64,000 bases of DNA from Erwinia psidii. GTDB lineage: Bacteria; Pseudomonadota; Gammaproteobacteria; Enterobacterales; Enterobacteriaceae. The stretch is from NCBI RefSeq assembly GCF_003846135.1, contig NZ_RHHM01000016.1:1-64000 (forward strand), in the 5' to 3' direction. Each line of letters starts with the position of its first letter. Position 1 is the stretch's first letter. Of the stretch, positions 52,034 through 60,781 are shown in pieces. The notes beneath the pieces are model-generated. The model was not told where the DNA came from, searched no databases, and saw nothing but the letters and a program-made list of their open reading frames with translations. A program made the translations under genes and the position numbers.

Positions 52034-52132
52034 CCATAGGACATGCTCAGGCGTTAATAAATAATGCAGGGAGTTCTTATTATTGCCTGTAACAATTTAA
52101 TTGTTACCTGATGAATTTGCAGCCAAAAATGG

Positions 52133-52408
52133 TTGCCTGTTGTCACTGACTGGCATTATGATCATTACGTTACCCCATATCGGGTAGCCGGGTTTAGCAG
52201 CCTGAATTCACAACAGCGCACAGCCGCGCCAGCGGTTTTTGTGTGTAATGCACTGGCACATCTGAATTATGGTGGCCTGGGCAGGGGAGCCGCAAGGCTC
52301 GCCGGGTTCTGTTGTGACCGGTCTGCTAACCCTGTTCAGGTCACCACCCGTCGTTTAGCAGCGGCCTGTGGTGAATATTCAGCATTCACAACAGGGACTG
52401 TAGCATGA
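52133..52408 (+). CDS. Open frame over a structured segment, doubtful protein
   Basis: A 91-residue frame including YRVAGFSSLNSQQRTAAPAV and cysteine-rich sequence. Frames of this kind are frequently annotated in enterobacterial prophages, but the DNA also forms a strong RNA-like structure (see 52271-52345), so the protein may be spurious. Confidence 0.3.
   Translation: MPVVTDWHYDHYVTPYRVAGFSSLNSQQRTAAPAVFVCNALAHLNYGGLGRGAARLAGFCCDRSANPVQVTTRRLAAACGEYSAFTTGTVA
52271..52345 (+). ncRNA. Candidate conserved structured RNA
   Basis: An outer helix GGTG.CCTG (52271-52279) pairs with CAGG.CACC (52337-52345). It encloses the perfect hairpin GAGCC-GCAA-GGCTC (52287-52300) and a CCGG/CCGG helix, then GCTAACC. 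The architecture resembles phage antisense or cis-regulatory RNAs upstream of small phage genes; family name not determined. Confidence 0.45.
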
Positions 52409-52626
52409 TCACAACCACACTCCCGGAGCTTCCTTCAGCGCAATGCCTTGATGGGATGTTTACGGCAACCGATATATCCCAGCCAGAGCTACTTGATCAA
52501 TGCCGTGCGCTGGTGTTCGCTATAACCGAACTTACCAACACCGTGGCGAGAGACTGTCTGATATGGATATTGATGGAGCGGGTTGAACTTCTCAGAGACA
52601 AAATGGATGAGGAGGTGATAGTCTGA
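52405..52626 (+). CDS. Small satellite protein, unknown
   Basis: A 73-residue acidic helical protein (MITTTLPELPSAQCLDGMFT, LIWILMERVELLRDKMDEEV) directly after the structured segment and followed by a strong terminator, which supports a real transcription unit. No family recognised. Confidence 0.5.
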   Translation: MITTTLPELPSAQCLDGMFTATDISQPELLDQCRALVFAITELTNTVARDCLIWILMERVELLRDKMDEEVIV

Positions 52627-52651
52627 TAACTCAATGTGTTAAGAAGAAAAG

Positions 52652-52674
52652 GGCCGCTTGCGGCCTTTTTCTTT
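52652..52674 (+). terminator. Terminator at the right end of the satellite
   Basis: GGCCGC-TT-GCGGCC followed by TTTTTCTTT. Confidence 0.85.
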
Positions 52675-52789
52675 ACCCACAGATGAGCAGCACAGATAAA
52701 GACGATTTGTTCCCGTGTTTTCGGCCCATCAAAATGCATCTGCAAGGAGTGGAGGATATCCTGATGATACTTGCTAATACCTGCACGAA

Positions 52790-52809
52790 GTATCCTATAG
52801 GTATCCTGG
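52790..52809. promoter_or_regulatory. Right copy of the 20-bp satellite-end repeat
   Basis: GTATCCTATAGGTATCCTGG, identical to 38553-38572. It lies about 45 bp inside the tRNA end, whereas the left copy is about 110 bp inside, a typical asymmetric arm-site arrangement. Confidence 0.65.
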
Positions 52810-52836
52810 AAAAGAAAAAGGACTCACGCTGTTAAC

Positions 52837-52899
52837 GCAAGCCCTTGATAAATCTGGTGGCCCCTGCTGGACTTGAACCAGCGACCAAGCGATTATGAG
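52837..52899 (-). repeat. attR: Attachment-site copy 3 within the intact tRNA gene
   Basis: A 63-bp perfect match with 2702-2764 (51 bp also shared with 38393-38443), covering 18 bp downstream of the tRNA and its 3' half. Confidence 0.95.
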
Positions 52900-52931
52900 T
52901 CGCGTGCTCTAACCAACTGAGCTAAGGGGCC
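52855..52931 (-). tRNA. ileX: tRNA-Ile2 (CAU anticodon), integration target
   Basis: A complete 77-nt cloverleaf (acceptor GGCCCCT/AGGGGCC, encoded CCA). The anticodon loop ACTCATAAT has CAU, and the body matches E. coli ileX (tRNA-Ile2) more than elongator tRNA-Met. C34 would be converted to lysidine by TilS so that it reads AUA. The symbol is by analogy to E. coli. Confidence 0.9.
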
Positions 52932-52942
52932 TGTGGCGCAGG

Positions 52943-52971
52943 ATTATAATGTAACTTGTCCGGGCAATCCA
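52943..52971 (-). promoter_or_regulatory. Promoter of tRNA-Ile2
   Basis: On the minus strand a perfect -10 TATAAT (52943-52948) lies 17 bp from a weak -35 TGGATT (52966-52971), with a GC-rich discriminator typical of stable RNA promoters. Confidence 0.65.
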
Positions 52972-53164
52972 GCGCTTCACGACTGGTTGATTGTTTTTCA
53001 GGCATTAGCATCGTTTCAGGAACTGATTGATTAACAAAACGTTCCAGTCATTTATAACTTTACTGATATCGCTTAACGATCGACCTGCAATGGAAACGCC
53101 GTGTCATGGACCTGTCACGCGAACTGGCTCGACAGCATCGCGCATTGGTGGTGCCTGGCCCTCG

Positions 53165-53722
53165 TCAAGGGATAAAAGGGGGATGGTAAATGGCCGTACT
53201 CCAGTAGCGGCTGCTGGCATGTTTCTCTGCCAGCCAACCCTCTTTACGAAGCTGGCGGGCTATCATCTTATTCATAATGCCATGCCCGACCAACAGCACA
53301 TTACCGTGGCTGGACAACGCTATCAGCCGTGCGGCTGCCTGTATCGCCCGACATTTCGCCTGTTGATAAGACTCCACCGATCCTGCGTAGCCAAAAAACC
53401 ACAGTATCCGCAGCAGAGAGAGCCAGAATGATGGCGGCAGCGGCGGATAGCTCAGTTGCATCAGTGGCAGGGACACTTCGCGGAACACTGCATCTGTACA
53501 GGTCGCTTTCACCCCCAGTTTCTCAAGCGAGGAGCAGGCGCGGGGCAATGGACTGGCAACGATATAATCTGCGGTGGCCGCAATATAGCGGCTTCTCTCC
53601 GGTGGCGTGCCTCCAACCTGTGATAAATCATAGGCTTCACTCCACTGTTTCATTGCCTGCACAGGCAACCAGCAATCCGAAAGGTTTTCGGGTTTACCGT
53701 GTCGCATCAAAATGATAGCCAT
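53165..53722 (-). CDS. Histidine phosphatase superfamily protein
   Basis: A 185-residue protein whose RHG motif (MAIILMRHGKPE, catalytic His8) and second His box (NVLLVGHGIMNKMIA) define the branch-1 histidine phosphatase fold. The start at 53722 puts the RHG at the N-terminus and has GGAG upstream. Substrate unknown; similarity to phosphoglycerate mutase-like enzymes only. Confidence 0.85.
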   Translation of the reverse strand: MAIILMRHGKPENLSDCWLPVQAMKQWSEAYDLSQVGGTPPERSRYIAATADYIVASPLPRACSSLEKLGVKATCTDAVFREVSLPLMQLSYPPLPPSFWLSLLRILWFFGYAGSVESYQQAKCRAIQAAARLIALSSHGNVLLVGHGIMNKMIARQLRKEGWLAEKHASSRYWSTAIYHPPFIP

Positions 53723-54156
53723 CGCTTTTCTCCGCTGGATTAAATGGAAGGTAAATGCCGCGATCATCCACGACAGAATGCAGAACTGATGCTGAGCCTT
53801 GCTCCTCAGACTGCTGACAGAGTAAGCGGTTGCGATGATTGTCACCAGAGTTAGTGAACATCGAGTGGAAATCTGATGTAAATAAGAACGTCAACCCGCC
53901 GTGCTGCTTTTCTCGTTGGTGGCAGAAACGGAGCTATATATGAAATTAAGCTGCCGTTGACCGGGTTTATGGCGCAATGGACCAGTTACTGACACGCCAG
54001 CCAACGCCGTGTTCACAGGTTAATGCGTTGATGTGGCATGCGGTACGCGCTCCTGAAGATGAAAATTCGTGGTGGTTGGCGCTGCCAGCGCCGGCACGGA
54101 AATATCAGCTGTGCCGCATTCCGTCATGTGGGGTGGGGAAACCACCCCGTGATCGG
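53723..54156. other. Intergenic region without a recognisable gene
   Basis: No frame here has a recognisable product. It separates the phosphatase from the end of the PepSY operon, which runs in the same direction. Confidence 0.4.
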
Positions 54157-55629
54157 TCAGACAGGGGAGCGCTGCTTTGCTCGCTGCCAGCGAAGTGCGT
54201 CAATGACCAATAACACCAGCAAACTGATGCCCATCACCGGCAGGCTTATCGCTAACAGGATGGTTATTGCCAGCAGCAACAGCCGGGCGCTGACGGAAAG
54301 CTGTTGCCAACAATATCGCAGCGTCTCTGCCGGATGAATTCCCTGTCCGATGCGGGGGCGGCGCAGCCACCATAAACGGTAGCCCAACACGATCATCACG
54401 CACAGCCCCACGCCAAAAACAGCCAGCAGCAGCTGATTGGGCAACCCAAACAACACGCCCATATGCGCATCAACACCCCAGCGCGTTAGCTTTGCCAGCA
54501 GACCGAAGTGGGCAAACTCTACCTTATCCACCACCTGAAAACGCAGTGGATCCACCGCCACGCTGTCCACCTGGGTAGGCCAGCGACGATCGATCTCGCT
54601 GACGGTCCAGGCTTTATTTGCTCTCCAGGCGGGGCGGATCTCAATTTTAGCAGCATCGATCCCGGCGTTACGCGCCGCCCTCAGCACCGGATCAAACTGG
54701 GCTGGGGCGACACTGATGGCCTGGTCATGGGGCATCGTCTGCGACATTCTGTGCCCGGCATGTTCCTCCATCGTGGCGGGAGTTTTTTCCGTCATCTCCC
54801 CGGCGGACATCATCATATCGGGCATTGCATTGCTGGCAGGGAGCTGCCGGGGATTGAGTTCGGTGTTAACCACCGGCGTCAGCCAGCCAAAACAGGCGCG
54901 CATGGCAGCGATATTATCCCCGGCCCAACGTGACCAGGTTAGCCCGGTGGCCGAGAAAAAAATCAGCCCAAGCAGTAGCAGCAGGCCCAGCGTACTGTGC
55001 CAGTGGCGGTGACGGAGAATTTGCTGTCCGCGTGACTTTTTACCGGTCTTTAACTGGCGCGGAGTGCGGCTTCCCGCCCACAGCAGCATGCCTCCAACCG
55101 CGGCGATCCACAACCAGCTGGCCGCCAGCTCGCTGTAATTCCTGCCCATATCACCCAGCAACAGGTTACGGTGCAGGTAGTCCAGCCAGGTGCGGAACGG
55201 CAGTATACCGCTGGTGCCATAAACCGTCAGCTGACCACGGACTTGCAGAGTATCCGGCGCAATAAACACCGCGGTGGTTTCTGACGGGCCTGACGTCGGG
55301 GTGGTAAACATTACTCGAGTGGTATCACCCGGGCCGGGAGCGGGACGTACCGCCGCAATTTTCACCCCGTCACCGATAAACTTTTGCGCCACGGCAATCT
55401 GTTCGGCCAGAGATCGGGCAGGGCCGCTGACGGGCGTATGAAGCTGTTGCGCATACAGGACATTCTCCAGCTGTGGGGTCAGCACATAGAGCGTACCGGT
55501 GAGCGCGGCGACAAAAATAAAGGGAGCGATAAACAGACCAATATAGAAGTGCAGGCGACGCAGCAGTGGCATTAATGCACTGCGTGTCTGAACGGCGCGG
55601 GCAGGCTGCGCCAGAATTTTTTCCGACAT
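54157..55629 (-). CDS. PepSY-associated transmembrane protein (PiuB-like)
   Basis: A 490-residue inner-membrane protein with four to five membrane segments (around residues 25-50, 165-185, 208-228, 400-425 and 450-480), PepSY-type periplasmic domains, and conserved LRRLHFYIGLFIAPFIF and RHWHSTLGLLLLLGL histidine motifs. A Met/His-rich loop (residues 270-300, AMPDMMMSAGEM, EHAGHRMSQTMPHD) suggests metal contact. Family members are linked to siderophore-iron reduction or copper handling. Operon with the DUF2946 gene upstream. Confidence 0.85.
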   Translation of the reverse strand: MSEKILAQPARAVQTRSALMPLLRRLHFYIGLFIAPFIFVAALTGTLYVLTPQLENVLYAQQLHTPVSGPARSLAEQIAVAQKFIGDGVKIAAVRPAPGPGDTTRVMFTTPTSGPSETTAVFIAPDTLQVRGQLTVYGTSGILPFRTWLDYLHRNLLLGDMGRNYSELAASWLWIAAVGGMLLWAGSRTPRQLKTGKKSRGQQILRHRHWHSTLGLLLLLGLIFFSATGLTWSRWAGDNIAAMRACFGWLTPVVNTELNPRQLPASNAMPDMMMSAGEMTEKTPATMEEHAGHRMSQTMPHDQAISVAPAQFDPVLRAARNAGIDAAKIEIRPAWRANKAWTVSEIDRRWPTQVDSVAVDPLRFQVVDKVEFAHFGLLAKLTRWGVDAHMGVLFGLPNQLLLAVFGVGLCVMIVLGYRLWWLRRPRIGQGIHPAETLRYCWQQLSVSARLLLLAITILLAISLPVMGISLLVLLVIDALRWQRAKQRSPV

Positions 55630-55692
55630 AATAGTTCCATCTGCCTGTATTCAGGCATTAAGCAGGTGACGACAGCAATATTTTTTTTACAA

Positions 55693-56160
55693 CTAAGGTG
55701 CTGTACGCGGTGGCGCTCTGGGATGGAAAAAGCGTGGAGTAAAACGGCTGACAACAGGTTGAAACAGCGGCAGGGCATGAAAACTGGCGGCCTGAAGTGC
55801 TGAACACAGCGGCGGCAACGTGGTGAGATCCAGCGGCAGATGTGTCAGCAGTACACAGTAGCCACAGGCGCTGTCATCCATCATCGACGCAGGATGATCC
55901 TGCATCGTTCGTTCCGGGGAGATATCGTTCGTTGTCATGCCCGGCATGTGATGCATCGTCATGCCGGGCATCATCGCCATCATCATGGCATGACGTGCAG
56001 GCGTCTGATCCAGTGATTTGGAAATAACCGGAGCAAGTAACAGCAATAGCATGGCCAGCAGACCAGACCATGCGGCAAAAGGGCTGGGCAACCGGTGTAT
56101 TGTTAACCGCGACAAACTCTGAACATCCTGGTCAGCGTCAAAGGAGCGAGATTGTAGCAA
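55693..56160 (-). CDS. DUF2946 family protein, metal-related
   Basis: A protein of up to 155 residues with one membrane segment (GLLAMLLLLLAPVIS), a Met/His-rich stretch (ARHAMMMAMMPGMTMHHMPG) and the CGYC motif characteristic of DUF2946. The start is uncertain: the frame begins with TTG at 56160 and other TTG codons follow. Copper or iron linkage is inferred from Met/His content and the PepSY neighbour. Confidence 0.75.
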   Translation of the reverse strand: MLQSRSFDADQDVQSLSRLTIHRLPSPFAAWSGLLAMLLLLLAPVISKSLDQTPARHAMMMAMMPGMTMHHMPGMTTNDISPERTMQDHPASMMDDSACGYCVLLTHLPLDLTTLPPLCSALQAASFHALPLFQPVVSRFTPRFFHPRAPPRTAP

Positions 56161-56328
56161 AAAATGGGGTCAGAGGTAGCGAAGATATTGAAACAGCTAC
56201 TTACATCCTGAAGTGAAGGCTCACAAATCCACCAGGTCGGTGCTCTTTATACATGCTATAAACAACTGGTTAACATTTTATTAGCCTGCCATTGTGCTTT
56301 CGGCACGCAGCCATACAGGATAAACCCT

Positions 56329-57555
56329 ATGTTCAACTGGACTTCGACTCAGCGCAATGTGGCCTTCGCCAGTTTTGCCAGCTGGATGCTGGATGCGTTC
56401 GACTTTTTTATACTGGTTTTCGTATTAAGTGATATTGCGGCAAATTTTCATACTGAAGTCTCTGATGTATCGATAGCCATCATGCTGACACTGGCTGTAC
56501 GTCCCATTGGCGCACTGCTGTTTGGCCACCTGGCGGAAAAATATGGCCGCAGGCCAATACTGATGGTCAATATCGTCACCTTTTCCCTGTTTGAACTGCT
56601 CTCTGCCTGGTCACCGACCCTGGGTACTTTTCTGGCCTTCCGGGTCATTTATGGTATTGCGATGGGCGGCGTGTGGGGCGTGGCGTCGTCACTGGCGATG
56701 GAAACCATACCGGATCGTTCGCGTGGGATGATGTCTGGTTTCTTTCAGGCTGGTTATCCGGCCGGGTATTTGCTGGCGTCTGTTATCTTCGGACTGTTTT
56801 ACAGCACGGTGGGTTGGCGCGGCATGTTCCTGATTGGGGCACTGCCAGTCCTGCTGTTGCCCTTTATCTGGTTCAAAGTGCCGGAATCGCCGGTGTGGCT
56901 TGCCGCAAGGGAGCGCAAAGAGAGCGTGGCGCTGATGCCGGTGTTACGTAGTCACTGGAAGCTGTGCGTTTATCTGGTCCTGCTGATGGCCTGTTTCAAC
57001 TTTTTCAGCCACGGTACGCAGGATCTCTATCCAACCTTCCTGAAGGTACAGCACGGCTTCACGCCACATATGGTCAGTATTATCGCTATCTGTTACAACA
57101 TTGCTGCCATGTTAGGGGGCGTCTGCTTTGGGACGCTTTCAGAGAAAACGGGACGCAGGAAGGCGATCATGATCGCCGCGTTGCTGGCCCTGCCGGTGCT
57201 GCCGCTGTGGGCTTTTTCCAGCGGTTCGTTCGCCATCGGCCTGGGCGCATTTCTGATGCAGTTCATGGTTCAGGGGGCGTGGGGTGTGGTGCCAACCTAT
57301 CTTACCGAGCTGGTTCCGGCCAATACGCGTGCGGTGTTGCCCGGTTTTGTCTACCAACTGGGGAATCTGCTCGCGTCAGTGAATGCCACCTTACAATCGC
57401 ACATTGCCGAAGCACACGGTAATAATTATGGCCTGGCGATGGCGATAGTGGCCGGCACGGTAGCAGTGTTAATCAGCGTGTTAGTCATGTTTGGCCGTGA
57501 AACCAGAGGCATTGAAATTTCCGCCAGTCATCGTGTGGATAAAACGAGCCACTGA
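56329..57555 (+). CDS. MFS transporter, lactate/sialate-proton symporter type
   Basis: A 408-residue, 12-helix major facilitator. DAFDFFILVFVLSDIAANF in helix 1, GHLAEKYGRRPILM (loop 2-3 signature) and GTLSEKTGRRKAIM (loop 8-9) are visible. The DxxDFF motif and size suit the carboxylate symporters (SHS/NanT/ShiA-like). Substrate not determinable. Confidence 0.88.
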   Translation: MFNWTSTQRNVAFASFASWMLDAFDFFILVFVLSDIAANFHTEVSDVSIAIMLTLAVRPIGALLFGHLAEKYGRRPILMVNIVTFSLFELLSAWSPTLGTFLAFRVIYGIAMGGVWGVASSLAMETIPDRSRGMMSGFFQAGYPAGYLLASVIFGLFYSTVGWRGMFLIGALPVLLLPFIWFKVPESPVWLAARERKESVALMPVLRSHWKLCVYLVLLMACFNFFSHGTQDLYPTFLKVQHGFTPHMVSIIAICYNIAAMLGGVCFGTLSEKTGRRKAIMIAALLALPVLPLWAFSSGSFAIGLGAFLMQFMVQGAWGVVPTYLTELVPANTRAVLPGFVYQLGNLLASVNATLQSHIAEAHGNNYGLAMAIVAGTVAVLISVLVMFGRETRGIEISASHRVDKTSH

Positions 57556-57597
57556 GTGCGGATAACCCCAGAGCGGATCGTCGTCCGTTCTGGCGGC

Positions 57598-58065
57598 TTA
57601 ATCGGGTAACTGGCAGACATCAACCCAGCGGGCGTTGGTCAGTTGCGCCAGCTGTTCTGGCGAGATACGCACCGCGCTGCGAATGGAACCGGCGGCAGGC
57701 AGGACTTCCTCATAATGCCGCAGCGAAATATCGCACAATACCTGTAACGGGTGCTCCAGCCCAAACGGGCAAACGCCGCCAACAGGATGTCCTGTCCAGT
57801 TAAGCACCTCATCACTGCTTAACATGCGGGCCTTGCTGCCTAACACTTCTTTTAGCTTATGGTTGTCGAGACGCGCATCACCGCGGGTAACTATCAGTAT
57901 CACGCGGTCTTTTACCTTCAGCGACAGCGTTTTGGCGATTTGTCCCGGTTCAACGTGGTGGGCACGGGCGGCCAGGGTGACGGTCGCGGTGCTTTCTGTC
58001 AGTTCAATAATGTTAATTTCAGGCGCGTGTTCGGCAAAGAACTGCCGTACTGACTCCAGGCTCAT
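57598..58065 (-). CDS. YbaK/EbsC family aminoacyl-tRNA deacylase
   Basis: A 155-residue protein with the YbaK fold markers: AKTLSLKVKDRVILIVTRGD with the catalytic-type Lys, NHKLKEVLGSKARMLSSDEV and GHPVGGVCPFGLEHPLQVLC. Family members hydrolyse mischarged Cys-, Ala- or Pro-tRNA. Exact specificity unknown. Confidence 0.88.
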   Translation of the reverse strand: MSLESVRQFFAEHAPEINIIELTESTATVTLAARAHHVEPGQIAKTLSLKVKDRVILIVTRGDARLDNHKLKEVLGSKARMLSSDEVLNWTGHPVGGVCPFGLEHPLQVLCDISLRHYEEVLPAAGSIRSAVRISPEQLAQLTNARWVDVCQLPD

Positions 58066-58135
58066 GCTTATCCCCTTTTTTCACAGCGAATAAAGCTGCC
58101 ACAGACCGGGCTGGCTGTAAACGGGAAGAAGAGGA

Positions 58136-58930
58136 TCAGCGTGGATTCAGGGTGCAGTTGCCGCAACGTTGAACATCAGGTAGTCGATAGCGCTGGCAGC
58201 AGGTACGACGTTGCATCTCGCCATCCCGTGGCAGCATGGTGCGAAAGAACGGATTATCACCGCCATCCGCTAACGCAGGTGAGAAGAAGAAAGCCTGTTC
58301 CAGCTCATCACGCAATGGCTCAGCAATCAACGGTGCGATTTCGCCAAGAAACCAGTGAACGATAAAACCGGTGTTACTCCAGATAAGTTTGCTATTGATG
58401 CCGCCGTGTTGCGCAATACCGTTCACCACCGGGATCAGATGATGCCGGATCAGCCGATCCATACGCTGGGGTGGGGACAGAAATCGTGCGTCTTCATCTT
58501 CACGCACGTCCAACCAGAAAACGGCGGGGCGACCACTCGCTGTAAATTCAACGTGGCAATGTTCCGGGGAGATATCCAGCGCCCGCTTTTCCAGCAGCAA
58601 TGCCATGATCATCGGCGGCAGCAGCAGACCAAAATACCACTGCGCCCAAAGTGATTGCAGCGGCTTGTTTTCCCGCTCCATCTGGCTGTTTTCACGATAG
58701 ATATAATCACCGTACAGCGTATTCAGCCGGGAAAAATTTGCCGGTGTGGACCACCTGTTCAGCGGCATACAGTCAGCAGGTGCCTGTTCACCCAGCCTGA
58801 TAGTGTCGAGAAAATAAGCACGGTGTTCGCTAAACAAGGTGCGCAACGATGTGGCCAGCGGACGGTCGCTTTGCAAAAAAATCAGCGGGTGTGAACCATA
58901 CTCAGATGCCTGGCGAACAATCGTGGTCAT
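58136..58930 (-). CDS. fhuF: Ferric siderophore reductase FhuF
   Basis: A 264-residue protein (E. coli FhuF 262) with the C-terminal 2Fe-2S motif C-C-x10-C-x2-C (RRTCCQRY ... RCGNC). It reduces ferric iron from hydroxamate siderophores in the cytoplasm. Start 58930 matches family length. A Fur-box-like sequence lies 30-50 bp upstream. Confidence 0.92.
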   Translation of the reverse strand: MTTIVRQASEYGSHPLIFLQSDRPLATSLRTLFSEHRAYFLDTIRLGEQAPADCMPLNRWSTPANFSRLNTLYGDYIYRENSQMERENKPLQSLWAQWYFGLLLPPMIMALLLEKRALDISPEHCHVEFTASGRPAVFWLDVREDEDARFLSPPQRMDRLIRHHLIPVVNGIAQHGGINSKLIWSNTGFIVHWFLGEIAPLIAEPLRDELEQAFFFSPALADGGDNPFFRTMLPRDGEMQRRTCCQRYRLPDVQRCGNCTLNPR

Positions 58931-58960
58931 GGGATATCCGGCGTTAATGAAATTGCAAAA

Positions 58961-58979
58961 ACAAATGATAATCGTTCCT
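58961..58979 (-). promoter_or_regulatory. Fur-box-like site upstream of fhuF
   Basis: ACAAATGATAATCGTTCCT matches the 19-bp Fur consensus at 12 positions, including the central ATGATAATC. E. coli fhuF is Fur-controlled. Confidence 0.6.
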
Positions 58980-59326
58980 GATTCTATCTGAGGGCCTGCG
59001 CACAGACAAGACACAATCAGGCAGAGGCCAGAAGTGGCGACAATGGGCTAAACCGGCATTGCCCGTTGCCAATGACATCATTGTGCATAACGGCGGTGTT
59101 CACACCAAAACTGAAGGTGGCCTGCTTTGCAGTGGAAAAAACGAGTACACCGTCAGACCAACGCAGTGGCGGCTATTTTTTTGGTTTGCAGGAGATATTT
59201 AAATCCCCCTCTGAATGCACATTCAGTTTTATAATATTCTGCTTGTGTTTATTAGCAAAAATAATAACAAGCTGCGCTTCTTTCCGGCATTTAAACTCAA
59301 TATCCTGGCCGCCATAACAACCTTAG

Positions 59327-59472
59327 AGACTATTCCATTAGGCTATTATTACTTGCCATTTTGGCCCTGGGCAGTGCTCGAAATCCTCACGTACTCCGTG
59401 TACGCTCCGGTTTCTCCGCGCTGTCCGTGTCCAAACTGCCTGCGACAATTACGCCTGGTGGGATAGGCTCTT
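59327..59472. repeat. Dispersed repeat of about 145 bp, copy 1
   Basis: The core GGGCAGTGCTCGAAATCCTCACG and following segments match 61833-61974 closely. The ends are degenerate inverted repeats (AGACTATTCCA / TGGGATAGGCT). It overlaps the last bases of the GGDEF gene region. The rest of 58980-59470 has no recognisable gene. Confidence 0.8.
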
Positions 59473-60562
59473 AAACCGCATCCGCTGGCTGAACGGCGGC
59501 ATTTTTAGCTATGTCCCTGTAAGATAAGATAGCGTTACGTCCCTGATCCTTTGCCAGATAAAGTGCGCGGTCGGCATTGGCCAGTGCGCTTTCAAAATCT
59601 GTCGTATTCATTGGAGCGTAACCGGCGCTGATGGTGACATGTGTGGCGACCTGATCGTTGAAGCGGTGAGGGATCTCCAGATCCAGCACACACTGACGTA
59701 TCCGCTCTGCCAGCTTATGGGCAATTGACTCATTGATATTGGTCATCAGAACCAGGAATTCCTCGCCGCCATAGCGGGTTACCACATCGCGGGAACGGAC
59801 CGCATCACGTATGGCAGTGGATACCCTTGCCAGTGCCTGGTCACCCATCGCATGACCGTAGTTATCGTTGTAAGCTTTAAAATGATCGATATCCAACAAC
59901 AGTACAAAGTTGTTGCCCGTATCAGAGAGGTTTTCCAGCCGGTTTTTCAGTCCGCGTCGGTTGTACAGACCGGTCAGCGGGTCCAGCATACTCAGGCCGC
60001 TGTACTTTTCTTTCTCTTCGTACAGCTCGTGCACCAGTCTGCGGGTAAATATATCGCCACGGCGCTGCATCAGCTGATGCAGCGTAACGCCAATCAGCGG
60101 CAGGGCAACGCTAAACAGGATAATCAGTGTGTTCTGGCCCTGATCCAGTAGCAGCACCGCCACCGCGGAGGGCACTGTATGCAGACAAGAAGCCAGCACA
60201 TGGTTACCAAGCGCAATGACGCTGATAAAAATGACACCGATCAGACTGAGCAGCAGGAAGCTACTGTCAAAATAAAACACCAACTGATACCTGGCCACAA
60301 TTTGCCACGCCCAAAGTAACCCGGTAAATAGCGATACAATATTTAATATCGGAAATTCACCTTTTAGCCTTAAAAAAAACCAAAGCAATAAGGTCGAGCT
60401 GAACATGGCAAGTATTACGGCTGGTGCGATATAGCTAAAAGCGATTTTCTTCGCACTGCTGCTTATAAAAAATAAAGAGGTTGCTGCATTTAAAAAAAGA
60501 AATAGCATAAGCGACAGCCGATGTCGGCTGTTAAGCAATTCATCATAGCTTTGTAGTTTCAT
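59471..60562 (-). CDS. Membrane-bound diguanylate cyclase (GGDEF)
   Basis: A 363-residue protein with about six N-terminal membrane helices (residues 15-165), then a GGDEF domain: DPLTGLYNRRGLKNRLENL, LDIDHFKAYNDNYGHAMGD and the active-site RYGGEEFLVLM near residue 270. GGEEF is catalytically competent; the residues five before it (DVVTR) lack an RxxD inhibitory site. It makes cyclic-di-GMP in response to an unknown signal. Confidence 0.9.
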   Translation of the reverse strand: MKLQSYDELLNSRHRLSLMLFLFLNAATSLFFISSSAKKIAFSYIAPAVILAMFSSTLLLWFFLRLKGEFPILNIVSLFTGLLWAWQIVARYQLVFYFDSSFLLLSLIGVIFISVIALGNHVLASCLHTVPSAVAVLLLDQGQNTLIILFSVALPLIGVTLHQLMQRRGDIFTRRLVHELYEEKEKYSGLSMLDPLTGLYNRRGLKNRLENLSDTGNNFVLLLDIDHFKAYNDNYGHAMGDQALARVSTAIRDAVRSRDVVTRYGGEEFLVLMTNINESIAHKLAERIRQCVLDLEIPHRFNDQVATHVTISAGYAPMNTTDFESALANADRALYLAKDQGRNAILSYRDIAKNAAVQPADAV

Positions 60563-60781
60563 TAATCTCTACTCGTGATTACCCTGAATCATGCAGGGCG
60601 ATAAGCAGAACTGCCATTCTGTTTTATTTATGTAATAGTTTTATAATGTTATTATTTAATTTATCACTTATTTCAGGACGGCTTAACTTATCACTTAATA
60701 ACTATACTGTCATCAGGAGGTGCCATTTTTTCAGCGAATGCGAGCGCAATACCTGATGAAAGATGATAAGCATTACTATAT

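Larger units (their letters stand above)
38393..52899. mobile_element. Capsid-forming phage-inducible chromosomal island (cf-PICI), about 14.5 kb
   Basis: Bounded by copies of the tRNA-Ile2 3' end. The left half has integrase, AlpA-like regulator, Icd-like protein and P4-type primase-helicase with a candidate origin. The right half has an HK97-type capsid, prohead protease, portal, connector, HNH endonuclease, TerS and TerL. There are no tail, lysis or tape-measure genes. This is the published architecture of E. coli cf-PICIs (type EcCIEDL933), which build and fill their own heads and take tails from a helper phage. A deletion remnant of an HK97-like prophage is the alternative, but integrase, primase and compact boundaries argue against it. 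Confidence 0.87.

Noticed and set aside
53977..54337. Open frames opposite and beyond the end of the PepSY gene
   Set aside because: They overlap a strongly supported gene or lie in non-coding sequence and show no family features.
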